Source of the DNA: Psychrobacillus sp042945595
GTDB lineage: Bacteria > Bacillota > Bacilli > Bacillales_A > Planococcaceae
DNA: 64,000 nt
Assembly: GCF_042945595.1 (NCBI RefSeq)
Contig: NZ_CP168493.1
Span: forward strand, 3,472,001 to 3,536,000
Direction of reading: 5' to 3'
Below, in pieces: positions 43,648-52,951 of this stretch (within the stretch, counting starts at the first letter, position 1; every line of letters begins with the position of its first letter). The position numbers and the translations under genes were made by a program. The notes under the pieces are model-generated. The model searched no databases. It saw nothing but the letters and a program-made list of their open reading frames with translations, and was not told the DNA's origin.

Positions 43648-44586
43648 TTATTGCCATTCGTTATTTCTTTCCTTTAACATGTTTAAAAATTCATTTACGA
43701 CAATTGGATTAAACTGAGTACCTCTACCAATTTCTATTTCATGTAATGCTTCTTCCATCGTCATGGCACTTCTATAGACACGATTAGTAATCATCGCATC
43801 AAATGCATCTACAACGGAAACAATTGACGCTTCCAATGAAATTTCCTCACCCTTCAATCCATATGGATACCCATTTCCATCATATCGCTCGTGATGCTCC
43901 TCTACAATAAAAGCGGCTTCGCGGAATCGTTCGATCTCATGATTTCGCATCATCTCGGCACCTAATGTAGGATGCGTTTTAATAATTCTCCATTCATCTT
44001 CTGTTAATTTCCCAACTTTATTTAAAATCTCAAGAGGAATCCCTAATTTACCGATATCATGAAAATAAGATCCGGTACTTAGAATAGTAATACCATGCGC
44101 TTCTGGTTTTATTCTTTTCCAAAGCTCGATAGAATAATCCCTAATTCGAGCACAATGATGATAAGTATAACCATCCACTTCTTGAATTTTTTTAGCATCT
44201 CTATGAATAATTTCTCGTTCTGTAAAGTTTTTTTCAAAAAAAGAAGACGTCATTTCAAACAATATTTCCACTTCTTTTTTTGCATAACAAGTTAGGATGG
44301 ATGTATACATTTTTACATCAATCACATCGCCTGCATAAAATGTTTTTTTATTTCCATCCCATGCTACCTCAAGCTCCCCCATTAGAACCGTATAGCACTC
44401 TTTATAATCGGCATAGTTATTCGGATTATAGAAAAGCCAAGAGGTACTTTCCGCGAGTAAAGTATATAAGGAATAAGAAATATTAAGAGCGCTTCCCATG
44501 TAAGTAGTTATAGTTTGATCCGTAACTACTCTTGGTAAATGTACTTTTGTTTTCATATAATGAATCTGTTCTTTGGAAAGTATCAT
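43648..44586 (-). CDS. HD-GYP phosphodiesterase with cupin-like N-terminal domain (copy 1)
   Basis: About 312 residues. An N-terminal cupin-like beta domain (about 20-125; CYTVLMGELEVAWDG, FYAGDVIDV) precedes an HD-GYP domain with HDIGK, HHERYDGNGYPYGLKG and SIVSVVDAFDAM, all metal and GYP residues present. HD-GYP proteins hydrolyse cyclic di-GMP or related nucleotides. The start at 44586 lies 5 nt behind GGAGG; the frame is open to 44649. It is a tandem paralogue of the gene at 44720-45655. Confidence 0.88.
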   Translation of the reverse strand: MILSKEQIHYMKTKVHLPRVVTDQTITTYMGSALNISYSLYTLLAESTSWLFYNPNNYADYKECYTVLMGELEVAWDGNKKTFYAGDVIDVKMYTSILTCYAKKEVEILFEMTSSFFEKNFTEREIIHRDAKKIQEVDGYTYHHCARIRDYSIELWKRIKPEAHGITILSTGSYFHDIGKLGIPLEILNKVGKLTEDEWRIIKTHPTLGAEMMRNHEIERFREAAFIVEEHHERYDGNGYPYGLKGEEISLEASIVSVVDAFDAMITNRVYRSAMTMEEALHEIEIGRGTQFNPIVVNEFLNMLKERNNEWQ

Positions 44587-44719
44587 TTTGCCTCCATGTC
44601 CTTTGATAGTGCAAAACATTTTTTCTTCTATTTTAAACTTTATATCCACTTGATGAATGATTTTACGAGTAAAAAATCTTAAATAAAAGCTTTGATAAAG
44701 AGCCGGTAATCAAACCTTA

Positions 44720-45655
44720 TTACCACCTAAACTGTTTATTCTTTAGTATGTCGATTAAAGCATCTACAACGACAGGTTTAAATTGTGTGCCTTTTCCTTT
44801 TTCAAGTTCTTTCACAGCTTCCTTTGTAGACAACGCCTTCTTATACACTCTGTCTGTTGTCATCGCGTCAAATGCATCGACAACGGATACAATGGAAGCT
44901 TCGAGCGTAATTTCATCTCCTATTAGACCATAAGGATATCCTTTTCCGTCATATCTTTCATGATGCTGTTCAACTATAAACGCACTATCTTTCAACCATC
45001 CTACTGAATGGTTCCGCATAATTCTTGCACCCTCTGTTGTATGCGTCTTCATGATTTCCCATTCTTCCGAAGTTAGCTTACCAGGCTTGTTTAATATTTC
45101 TATAGGTATGACTCGCTTACCGATATCATGAAAATAAGCTCCCCACCTAAGTCTACTCAAGCTTTCTACCGGCAACTTTAGATAATTCCAAACTTCTAAA
45201 GAGTAATCTTTAATACGATTGCAATGCATATAGGTATAGCCATCAATTTCTTCAATTACATCCGCTTCTTTTTGAAGAAGCTTCGATTCAAAAAAATTTG
45301 GTTCAAATTTTTCAAAATTCATTTTAATAAGAATTTGTACTTCTGTTTCACCATAGAACGAAATAATATTCTCATATTTTGACGCATCGATCGTTTCTCC
45401 GATTTCTATTACACGTCTCGTACCCTCATATTCCATTTCTATCGTTCCATCTAGAATTGTATAAGATTCTATTACTTCGTCACTATCCCCCATATCGTAT
45501 TTCACCCAAAACGTACGGTTTTTATGCAATGAAAAAAGGGCATTCGACAGACCATCCCATCTTCCAAGCAAAATAACATTTGCATAGCCTAAACGAAGTA
45601 CAGGATAACCATTTTGCTCATAATTACGGAAAGATTGATTTTTCTGTTTACTCAT
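44720..45655 (-). CDS. HD-GYP phosphodiesterase with cupin-like N-terminal domain (copy 2)
   Basis: About 311 residues with the same architecture as its neighbour: a cupin-like domain (SYTILDGTIEMEYEGTRR, IEIGETIDASKYENI) and an HD-GYP domain with HDIGK, HHERYDGKGYPYGLIG and DAFDAMTTDRVYKK. The two copies differ mostly in the N-terminal half, suggesting different ligands. Start 45655 behind GGAGG. The gap to copy 1 is 133 bp. No GGDEF protein is in the window. Confidence 0.88.
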   Translation of the reverse strand: MSKQKNQSFRNYEQNGYPVLRLGYANVILLGRWDGLSNALFSLHKNRTFWVKYDMGDSDEVIESYTILDGTIEMEYEGTRRVIEIGETIDASKYENIISFYGETEVQILIKMNFEKFEPNFFESKLLQKEADVIEEIDGYTYMHCNRIKDYSLEVWNYLKLPVESLSRLRWGAYFHDIGKRVIPIEILNKPGKLTSEEWEIMKTHTTEGARIMRNHSVGWLKDSAFIVEQHHERYDGKGYPYGLIGDEITLEASIVSVVDAFDAMTTDRVYKKALSTKEAVKELEKGKGTQFKPVVVDALIDILKNKQFRW

Positions 45656-45771
45656 ATGTACCTCCATAGGTCATTTTGTAGAAAAAAGATGAAATAACTG
45701 TTAATTTTATTATAACAAGTAGTTTAAATTTTTACACTACTACAATATTTTAATTAGAAAGAACAAGTTTA

Positions 45772-45818
45772 CACAAAAAAAGCCCAAACGCATTATAGCG
45801 TCCAGACTTTTTTCTACT
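45772..45818 (-). terminator. nfeD-floT terminator
   Basis: GTCTGGACGC / GCGTTTGGGC stem with G-T pairs, flanked by A5 and T7 on the minus strand. Confidence 0.75.
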
Positions 45819-45825
45819 TATTATC

Positions 45826-47379
45826 CTACTCTTTGTTGACCAACTGTTCTATTGGTTGTTTAAGGTTTGCCTGCTTCACTTCTTGTGTTAGTTGTTCAAT
45901 GCTCGGACGAATATTTCCTTTTCCAGCGTAGTTCTCAAGCATTTCTTTTACATCTATCCCTGAAGACGCTTTTAATGTTTCTTGAAGTGTAGACATTAAA
46001 TTAGTTGCATAAGAGGTGATCTTGTTTGCCCCTCCGCCTTCTCCACTTCCTGTGTCCACTACTGTAATTTTGTCGATGTTGGAAAGCGGACTTGCAATTT
46101 GTTTCGCATATTCAGGCAACATGTGAACAATCATATCTAGCACTGCTGCTTGCCCATACATTTCAAATGCTTCGGCAATTTTACGTTTTGCCTCTGCTTC
46201 CGCAAGACCTTTCAGACGAATAACATCTGCTTCAGATTCACCTTGCGCTCTTTGTGAATCTGCTTTTGCAAGTCCGTCTAAACGTACTTTTTCTGCATCT
46301 GCTTTTGCTTTCGCTTCAATTCGATACTTTTCTGCGTCTGCTTCTGCCATTTCACGAGACTTTGCAGCTGCAGCATTTTGTTCAATTGCATAACGATCCG
46401 CATCTGCTTTTTTCTTTACCTCAGAATCATATTGCTTCTCACGACGTAGTATCTCTTTTTCTTCTAATTCAATTTGCTTTTGACGTTCAATAATTTGAAT
46501 TTGCATTTCTTGTTCTGTAACTTCTTGTTTCGATTTTGCAGTTTGTAATTCATATGCTTGGTCAGCGCGTGCTTTTGCAATGTCTTGCTCCCTGCGATAC
46601 TCTGCTACTTTTAGTTGGTTCTCTTTTTCCGCTTCCGCAATTTCAGTTGCTCTTTCTATCTCAGCACGCTGCGCATCCTTTGAAGCCTCCGCACGTTTTA
46701 TGCGTGTTTCTTTTTCTGCTTCTGCCGTAGCGATGTCTGCATCTCGTTTTACTTGAGCAATTCTTGGTTTTCCAAGGGAATCTAAATAGCCATTTTTATC
46801 TCGAACATCTTTAATTGTAAAAGAAACGATGATTAGACCCATCTTCGCTAAGTCTTGAGAAGCAACACGTTGAACTTCCTGAGAAAATTTGTCGCGATTT
46901 TTATAAATTTCTTCTACCGTCATCGAACCTAATATGGAACGCAAGTGGCCTTCTAATACTTCCTTCGCTTCGTTTTCGCGATCTGCTTTTGATTTCCCTA
47001 GAAATTGTTCCGCAGCAGTTGCAATCTCAGAAATAGAACCACCAATTTTTATAATCGCTGTTCCATCTGCCATTACTGGAACCCCTTGCTCTGTATATAC
47101 TTCCGGTGTTGTAACTTCTAATTTGCTCGATAAAAGGCTGAGTGGTTGAGCTTGTTGGAATACCGGATATACAAATGTACCTCCACCACGAATGATCTTA
47201 ATACGGTTTCCAGAGTCGTCTGTATGTACATTTTTCGACCCTAAATAACTTCCTGTTACGATTAAAGCTTCATCTGGTCCAACTGTTCGGTACTTTGTCA
47301 CATACACCGCAAGCATTATTACTATAACAAACACAACGACTCCAATTACGATTAAAAGACCCATATCTATACCTGGCAT
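45826..47379 (-). CDS. floT: Flotillin-like membrane microdomain scaffold
   Basis: A 517-residue SPFH/flotillin protein. An N-terminal hydrophobic hairpin (about 5-27) is followed by the SPFH domain (PDEALIVTGSYLG, ITKDVRDKNGYLDS region) and long Ala/Glu/Lys coiled coil (about 210-400). The C-terminus is oligomerising. It scaffolds ordered membrane domains. In B. subtilis yuaG (floT) lies behind yuaF (NfeD-like) under sigma-W; gene order and promoter are the same here. Confidence 0.93.
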   Translation of the reverse strand: MPGIDMGLLIVIGVVVFVIVIMLAVYVTKYRTVGPDEALIVTGSYLGSKNVHTDDSGNRIKIIRGGGTFVYPVFQQAQPLSLLSSKLEVTTPEVYTEQGVPVMADGTAIIKIGGSISEIATAAEQFLGKSKADRENEAKEVLEGHLRSILGSMTVEEIYKNRDKFSQEVQRVASQDLAKMGLIIVSFTIKDVRDKNGYLDSLGKPRIAQVKRDADIATAEAEKETRIKRAEASKDAQRAEIERATEIAEAEKENQLKVAEYRREQDIAKARADQAYELQTAKSKQEVTEQEMQIQIIERQKQIELEEKEILRREKQYDSEVKKKADADRYAIEQNAAAAKSREMAEADAEKYRIEAKAKADAEKVRLDGLAKADSQRAQGESEADVIRLKGLAEAEAKRKIAEAFEMYGQAAVLDMIVHMLPEYAKQIASPLSNIDKITVVDTGSGEGGGANKITSYATNLMSTLQETLKASSGIDVKEMLENYAGKGNIRPSIEQLTQEVKQANLKQPIEQLVNKE

Positions 47380-47397
47380 TCTTCTTCCCCCTATATA

Positions 47398-47907
47398 TTA
47401 TTTCAGTGGTTCATACTCTTTAACAAGAAATGTACCACTTGCTACTTCAATGATTAACACTTGTTTTCCATAGTCAACTTCTTCATTGTCATATTCTGCT
47501 GCTCGTTTAGAAAGTAAACCGTTCACTGTTTCAATGACAATTTCTCCGAATCCATCCCTAGGAATTGGAACGATAACTTTCCCAACTGACCCTTGCAACG
47601 ATTCGTCTGTATATGCGGTAGAAACCTCCGCAGACGACAACGGTAGCAAAACAAAATAATATAATAAAAACGATAAAATGCTGGAAACAATAAATGCAGT
47701 GATAATAATAACCGTATTACTCCACTCGGTAAGTTTTAATAATATAAAGCCAGTCGCACATACGAATAAAACAAATGATAAAAACACAGTTGGGTTAAAA
47801 ATACCCGCATCCATACCATCAATTGCATCCGCAAACAATACATATAAAATCGTGATTAGCCCTATAATGATTAGACCATATAAAAAGATTTGTTCGATTT
47901 TTAGCAC
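47398..47907 (-). CDS. NfeD-like membrane protein, flotillin partner (YuaF-like)
   Basis: About 169 residues: several N-terminal membrane segments and a C-terminal OB-fold NfeD domain (LQGSVGKVIVPIPRDGFGEI, YGKQVLIIEVASGTFLVKEYE). The start is uncertain. The in-frame ATG at 47967 lies within the sigma-W -35 element, so it cannot be on that transcript. After the AAAGGAG site the only in-frame options are GTG 47907, which overlaps the site, or ATC 47898 at the usual 8-nt spacing. I use the GTG. It is 18 bp upstream of floT. Confidence 0.82.
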   Translation of the reverse strand: MLKIEQIFLYGLIIIGLITILYVLFADAIDGMDAGIFNPTVFLSFVLFVCATGFILLKLTEWSNTVIIITAFIVSSILSFLLYYFVLLPLSSAEVSTAYTDESLQGSVGKVIVPIPRDGFGEIVIETVNGLLSKRAAEYDNEEVDYGKQVLIIEVASGTFLVKEYEPLK

Positions 47908-47938
47908 TCCTTTCTTAATTACTGACCGTCTAATTATA

Positions 47939-47966
47939 TATACGATGGTACTTTCAGAAAGTTTCA
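47939..47966 (-). promoter_or_regulatory. Sigma-W-type promoter of nfeD-floT
   Basis: -35 TGAAAC (47961-47966), 16-bp spacer, -10 CGTATA (47939-47944): an exact match to the sigma-W consensus, with the usual T-rich start of the spacer. Matches known sigma-W control of yuaFG in B. subtilis. Confidence 0.88.
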
Positions 47967-48057
47967 TATTTTTACTTTTCTACAAAAAAAGATTTAATTC
48001 ATAAAAAAACCTTCCTTATCATTCGACATTTTTTTCAAAAACATGAATAATAAGAAA

Positions 48058-48071
48058 AGAAAACGCTTTCA
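48058..48071. promoter_or_regulatory. Candidate cre (CcpA) site
   Basis: AGAAAACGCTTTCA matches 12 of 14 positions of a cre consensus. It lies 90 bp upstream of the sigma-W promoter and 153 bp upstream of the DUF47 gene. The rest of this 256-bp gap shows only AT-rich promoter-like sequence. Confidence 0.4.
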
Positions 48072-48223
48072 AAACCTTGTTTCTACCCTTATTTTAGGGA
48101 GTAATGTTACAGGATTGTAAATTTCGTAATATAGGAGTAAAAACTGTGTAGATTTTGCAGTTTTTTTGTTATGATATTTGAGATTAGTGACGACAAAAAA
48201 TTCTTAAAGTCCAGGAGGCTTTT

Positions 48224-48844
48224 ATGATTAGTTCAAGAAAACCAGACCCATTTTTTTCTTCCTTATTAAAAATTGCTCAAAACGTTCAAGAAGCTGCTCA
48301 CTACGCAGATGATTTTAAAATTAATACTGTTTCTGACTTAAAAGAAATTAGTGTTCATCTTAAAAATTATGAGACTGCAGGAGATAAATTAATTCATGAT
48401 TTGATCGTAAAGTTGAACAAATCGTTTATGACTCCGATTGAACGAGAAGACATTTTACAATTATCTATTAGAATGGACGATATTTTAGATGGTATTGATG
48501 ATTTTACAGCCCATTTAGAAATGTTCTCACTTATTGAAATAGATGATTCCATGCGTACGTTTTTAGGTTATATTACGAAAAGTACAGATGAAATTGTAAA
48601 GGCTATGGAACTTCTTGCACAGAAAAAACTACTTAAGATGCATGAACACTCTGTTCTTATTAAGGACTACGAGCGTAAATGTGACGAAGTACTCCGTTCG
48701 TCTGTTAAACAATTGTTTTTAAAAGAAAAAGATCCAATCCGAATTATTCAATTTAAAGATATATATGAAAAATTAGAAGAAGTCGCGGATTATTGTCAAA
48801 ACGTAGCAACTACGATTGAAGCAATTATCATGCGTAATGCGTAG
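48224..48844 (+). CDS. DUF47 PhoU-like protein (YkaA/Pit accessory)
   Basis: A 206-residue all-helical protein of the DUF47/PhoU_div family with the helix blocks EAAHYADDF, NYETAGDKLIHDLIVKLN, TPIEREDILQLSIRMDDI and YEKLEEVADYCQNVATTIE. It sits 12 bp upstream of the PiT transporter gene, the usual arrangement, and probably regulates phosphate uptake through it. An AGGAGG site precedes the ATG. Confidence 0.92.
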   Translation: MISSRKPDPFFSSLLKIAQNVQEAAHYADDFKINTVSDLKEISVHLKNYETAGDKLIHDLIVKLNKSFMTPIEREDILQLSIRMDDILDGIDDFTAHLEMFSLIEIDDSMRTFLGYITKSTDEIVKAMELLAQKKLLKMHEHSVLIKDYERKCDEVLRSSVKQLFLKEKDPIRIIQFKDIYEKLEEVADYCQNVATTIEAIIMRNA

Positions 48845-48856
48845 GAGTACGTACAT

Positions 48857-49855
48857 ATGGAATATACTCTCATTCTTACAATTTTAGTCGTAATTTTCGC
48901 ACTTGGTTTCGACTTCATTAATGGATTTCATGATACAGCTAATGCAATAGCAACATCTGTATCCACAAGGGCACTAAAGCCTCGAGTTGCTATTCTAATG
49001 GCTGCATGCATGAACTTTGTTGGAGCGCTTACTTTTACTGGAGTAGCTAAAACGATTACGAAAGATATTGTAGATCCTTTTGCTTTACAAAACGGTTCAC
49101 TCGTTATTTTAGCTGCTTTATTGTCAGCTATTATATGGAATTTAGTCACTTGGTATTTCGGTATTCCATCCAGCTCATCACATGCATTAATTGGTTCAAT
49201 CGCCGGCGCAGCTATTTCTGCAGCTGGATTGACTATTTTAAACTATGCTGGGTTTATCAAGATATTAGAAGCATTATTAATATCTCCATTTTTAGCGCTT
49301 GCTGTTGGATTCTTAATGATGTCATTATTCAAAGTGCTCTTTAAAAATACAAGCTTATACGGAACAAATAAAGGTTTTCGTATATTCCAAATTGGTACTG
49401 CTGCACTTCAGTCATTTACACATGGTACAAACGATGCCCAAAAAGCGATGGGGATTATTACAATGGCTTTGATCTCTGCCGAATTACAAACATCCGATGA
49501 TATTCAAATGTGGGTTCGAATCGCTGCCGCAACCGCGATGGGTATTGGAACATCTATCGGTGGATATAAAATCATCAAAACTGTTGGCGGTAAGATCATG
49601 AAAATTCGCCCAATTAATGGAGCAGCAGCTGACTTATCATCTGCATTAATCATTTTTGGAGCTACTACTATCCACTTACCTGTTTCCACAACACATGTTA
49701 TTTCTTCCGCTATTATGGGTGTAGGATCTGCACAACGTGTGAAAAGTGTACATTGGGGAGTTGCCAAAAAAATTGTCATTACATGGATTATTACACTACC
49801 GATTTCAGCATTATTGGCAGCAGTTATCTTCCGAATATTAAACTTGTTCTTTTAA
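48857..49855 (+). CDS. Low-affinity inorganic phosphate transporter, PiT family
   Basis: A 332-residue PiT carrier with about ten membrane segments and the two inverted signature repeats: GFHDTANAIATSVSTRALKP near the N-terminus and TAALQSFTHGTNDAQKAMGI in the second half. Also GIPSSSSHALIGS and PVSTTHVISSAI. It imports metal-phosphate with protons. Second gene of the DUF47-pit operon; ends in a strong terminator. Confidence 0.94.
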   Translation: MEYTLILTILVVIFALGFDFINGFHDTANAIATSVSTRALKPRVAILMAACMNFVGALTFTGVAKTITKDIVDPFALQNGSLVILAALLSAIIWNLVTWYFGIPSSSSHALIGSIAGAAISAAGLTILNYAGFIKILEALLISPFLALAVGFLMMSLFKVLFKNTSLYGTNKGFRIFQIGTAALQSFTHGTNDAQKAMGIITMALISAELQTSDDIQMWVRIAAATAMGIGTSIGGYKIIKTVGGKIMKIRPINGAAADLSSALIIFGATTIHLPVSTTHVISSAIMGVGSAQRVKSVHWGVAKKIVITWIITLPISALLAAVIFRILNLFF

Positions 49856-49892
49856 GAACGAGACCTCGCTAGAAATAGCGAGGTTTTTTTAT
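49856..49892 (+). terminator. pit terminator
   Basis: ACCTCGCTA / TAGCGAGGT stem with GAAA loop and a run of seven T. Confidence 0.9.
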
Positions 49893-49897
49893 ATTCA

Positions 49898-50530
49898 TCA
49901 ATCTTTAATTAATAAACCCAAAGATTTTGCAAAACTTATTGCTTGTTCGGTAGATACAGTACAATCTGAAAGCTTTTCCATGGAAACGGTAAGTTGCTCA
50001 TATGTATTGGAACTCAAATCAATATTTTTTAATGATGTCTCCGTAAAATTAGCCCCATCCAGTTCACATTTTTCAAAGCTTACTTTATCAAATGACGCTT
50101 CAATGAAATCAGCGCGATTTAGCGTAGTTTGTTTAAATGCGACTTTTTTGAGTTTAGAAAAACTAATACTCATATAATTTGCAACTGAATCTTCTATTTT
50201 CACCTCGGTTAGTCTGCTTTGCGAGATGGTCGACCCCAACAATTTCGAGTTTCGTATTTCTACTCGGTGAAATACGGCATCGCCAAAATCGACATTGGAT
50301 AAATCACATTTTTCAAATAAACAGTCGATAAATTCTACTTGGTGAAATCGAATGCCTTCCATCGAAATGTGTTGAAAGTGTATTTGATCAAAAATAATTT
50401 TATCTTCTTGCACTTCTTCCAAATGTAAAGATGTGACAATCCCTCCTGAAACATAATTATCTTCTAGAAGCGCACTACTTATTTTCAGATCCGTTAGAGA
50501 GCTGGGTAATTTCGGTGGCGTAATTTTCAT
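49898..50530 (-). CDS. Pentapeptide-repeat protein
   Basis: A 210-residue protein made of A(D/N)LxX-type pentapeptide repeats (about 30-180): LSNVDFGDAVFHRVEIRN, TLNRADFIEASFDKVSFE, LDGANFTETSLKNIDL. This folds as a right-handed quadrilateral beta helix. Some members bind gyrase; nothing here shows that. GGAGGAA precedes the ATG; convergent with pit. Confidence 0.85.
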   Translation of the reverse strand: MKITPPKLPSSLTDLKISSALLEDNYVSGGIVTSLHLEEVQEDKIIFDQIHFQHISMEGIRFHQVEFIDCLFEKCDLSNVDFGDAVFHRVEIRNSKLLGSTISQSRLTEVKIEDSVANYMSISFSKLKKVAFKQTTLNRADFIEASFDKVSFEKCELDGANFTETSLKNIDLSSNTYEQLTVSMEKLSDCTVSTEQAISFAKSLGLLIKD

Positions 50531-50636
50531 TTTTTATTCCTCCCTTTTATGGATGCTATTATATTAACATTATATTAGCATGTTCTCACTTCTTTCCAGT
50601 ACAATAAGAAATAGATATGTTGTAAGGAGGAACTGT

Positions 50637-52769
50637 ATGAGAATTTTGTCTAACATAGTGACACGTTACTATAAAGCAATATTGTTTGCTTGGTTAATAC
50701 TATTTATTATTTTAGCTATTTTTGCTATTCGTTTACCTGGTTTATTGCAAGGTGACGGTTTTAAAACGGACGGAGAACATCAGCAAGTGATGGAGGAGCT
50801 GTCCGATACATTTGACCTCCCTGCCGAGACAATGTTTGTCGTGTTCGATCATACAACAGATGACATAATTAAAAAAACTTTGGCTAATATTGAAGGACTA
50901 CATATTGCGAAATCTATTCAATCTCCATTGGATGATTCCTCCCTTTACAAGGATCATATTGCTTATGCCATGCTCCATTTTAATAGCGATACAAATGATC
51001 TGCCGGGAGTAGTAGATACTTTGCGCAAGGAGATTAATGATGAAAAAGGTGTTACGTTAACTGGTGGAGCTGCCATTAACAAAGATATTAATAGCGCCAG
51101 CCAACAAGATTTAGTAAACGCAGAAGCAATCGGTTTACCAATTGCAGTCATCGTTCTTTTACTTGCTTTTGGGAGCGTAGTTGCTGCGTTTATACCACTT
51201 GTCGTTGGGGTTATTACAGTCGTATCTACATTTGGGATGATGACTTTGTTTAGTAGCACAATGGATTTATCGATATTCGTCATGAATATTATTCCAATGC
51301 TTGGGTTAGCACTTAGCATCGATTTTGCCTTATTACTAATCAATCGATACAAAGAAGAAAGATTAAAACAGTCTGCCCAAGAAGCTGTGCAAACGGCTAT
51401 TTTGACTGCCGGTCGCTCGATTATTTTCTCTGCCATTTGTGTTTTTATCGGTTTAGGTGCGATGCTTGTAATGAAAGTGGAAATCTTTCAAAATATTGCG
51501 TTAGGTGGAATGCTTGTCGTATTGATGGCCGTTTTAGCATCAATCACATTGCTACCAGCGATATTGCTATTACTTAAAGATCATATTAATAAATGGACGA
51601 TTATACGTGTAAAACCAGGAGCTTCTAATAGATGGCGTAGCTTTGCTTCGTATGTAATGAAACACCCTGTACCATTAATACTTGTAGCTCTCATAGTACT
51701 AGGAATTGGTATTATTCCAGTCAAAGATATGAAATTAGCTATTCCAAGCGCCGATTCATTGCCAATATCTTTTGATTCTCGCCAAGCTTTTGAATTAATG
51801 GATAAGGATTTTGGTTTAGGTGAAAAGTCCACTATCTATATGATTGCAGAACGTAAAGATGGTTGGGACAATACAGAAGGTCTGAAAGAAATGAAGAAAT
51901 TAGAAGATCAATTGCTGGCCGATAAAGATGTAGATTCCGTAAATTCCATCTTTACAGCAAGTAAAATTTCCACTGTAGAACAATGGGAGCAAAGCATGCA
52001 AGCCCCAGAAATAAAAGGGCAGTTAACTCCTTTGCTTGAGACATTTGTTCAAAAAGATAAATTATTAATTCCAGTAACACTTAAATTGAATGGCGCTTCT
52101 ACCGAGGCACAAAATTGGGCTCGCGAATGGTCGGAAAAAGATTTAGGAGTAGATACGATGATCGGGGGTCGCCCAAAATTCAACCAAGAGATTTTCGATG
52201 AAATATTTAATAAAGTTGGGCTACTACTATTAATCATTTTAGGATCTACTTTTGTCATTTTGATGATTGCATTCCGTTCCATATTAATCCCTTTAAAGGC
52301 TATTATTATGAATGTGATCGGGCTCACTTCTACTTTCGGGATACTTGTTTACATTTTCCAATACGGACATCTTGGAATAGAGCCAACATCGATCGCACTA
52401 ATCATACCTGTTATTGTGTTTAGTTTAGTATTTGGACTCAGTATGGACTATGAAGTGTTTTTAATTTCACGTATTCAAGAAGAGTATTCGAAAAGTCTTG
52501 ATAATACAGCTGCTACGATTGGAGGACTTACATCCACTAGTAAAATTATTACGTCCGCAGCACTTATCATGATTGTTATCACAGGCGCTTTTGCATTTAC
52601 AAATGTGATGCCAGTTAAGCAAATTGGGGTCGGCATTGCAATCGCTATCGCAATCGATGCATCAATTATTCGATTGTTGTTAGTACCAAGCTTGATGAAG
52701 CTCCTCGGCAAATGGAATTGGTGGATGCCTTTTAGAAAAGGACCTTATAAAGCGAGTAAATGGCATTAA
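50637..52769 (+). CDS. MMPL/RND-superfamily transporter
   Basis: A 710-residue protein with 11-12 membrane segments in two homologous halves, each with a large outside loop after the first helix, as in B. subtilis YdfJ and mycobacterial MmpL proteins. Proton-relay and signature blocks are GLALSIDFALLLINRYKEE and GLSMDYEVFLISRIQEEY, with Asp residues in helices 4 and 10. The start at 50637 has a perfect AAGGAGGAACT site; the upstream frame to 50580 does not. It likely exports lipids or hydrophobic drugs. Confidence 0.92.
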   Translation: MRILSNIVTRYYKAILFAWLILFIILAIFAIRLPGLLQGDGFKTDGEHQQVMEELSDTFDLPAETMFVVFDHTTDDIIKKTLANIEGLHIAKSIQSPLDDSSLYKDHIAYAMLHFNSDTNDLPGVVDTLRKEINDEKGVTLTGGAAINKDINSASQQDLVNAEAIGLPIAVIVLLLAFGSVVAAFIPLVVGVITVVSTFGMMTLFSSTMDLSIFVMNIIPMLGLALSIDFALLLINRYKEERLKQSAQEAVQTAILTAGRSIIFSAICVFIGLGAMLVMKVEIFQNIALGGMLVVLMAVLASITLLPAILLLLKDHINKWTIIRVKPGASNRWRSFASYVMKHPVPLILVALIVLGIGIIPVKDMKLAIPSADSLPISFDSRQAFELMDKDFGLGEKSTIYMIAERKDGWDNTEGLKEMKKLEDQLLADKDVDSVNSIFTASKISTVEQWEQSMQAPEIKGQLTPLLETFVQKDKLLIPVTLKLNGASTEAQNWAREWSEKDLGVDTMIGGRPKFNQEIFDEIFNKVGLLLLIILGSTFVILMIAFRSILIPLKAIIMNVIGLTSTFGILVYIFQYGHLGIEPTSIALIIPVIVFSLVFGLSMDYEVFLISRIQEEYSKSLDNTAATIGGLTSTSKIITSAALIMIVITGAFAFTNVMPVKQIGVGIAIAIAIDASIIRLLLVPSLMKLLGKWNWWMPFRKGPYKASKWH

Positions 52770-52777
52770 GAAAAGAT

Positions 52778-52818
52778 AATAGCCAAGCAGAAAAGATTTT
52801 CTGCTTGGCTATTTTTAT
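52778..52818 (+). terminator. MMPL gene terminator
   Basis: Perfect 17-bp stem AATAGCCAAGCAGAAAA with a 2-nt GA spacer (52778-52813), then TTTAT. Confidence 0.88.
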
Positions 52819-52819
52819 G

Positions 52820-52940
52820 TTTCGACCGATATTGGGCTTGATTCAACCGATTATTTGTCTTATTCGACCGAATATTAGTTTGATTCGACCGATTCTTCTG
52901 TGTTTCCGACCGATTCTTAACTTGATTCGACCGATTCTCC
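52820..52940. repeat. Intergenic 21-bp-period array D (core TTCGACCGATT)
   Basis: Six copies of CGACCGA (copy 2 CAACCGA) start at 52823, 52844, 52865, 52886, 52907 and 52928, exactly 21 bp apart each time; most read TTGATTCGACCGATT. The array fills the gap between the MMPL terminator and the 3' end of mhqD. Confidence 0.93.
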
Positions 52941-52951
52941 TATTTTTCCTA

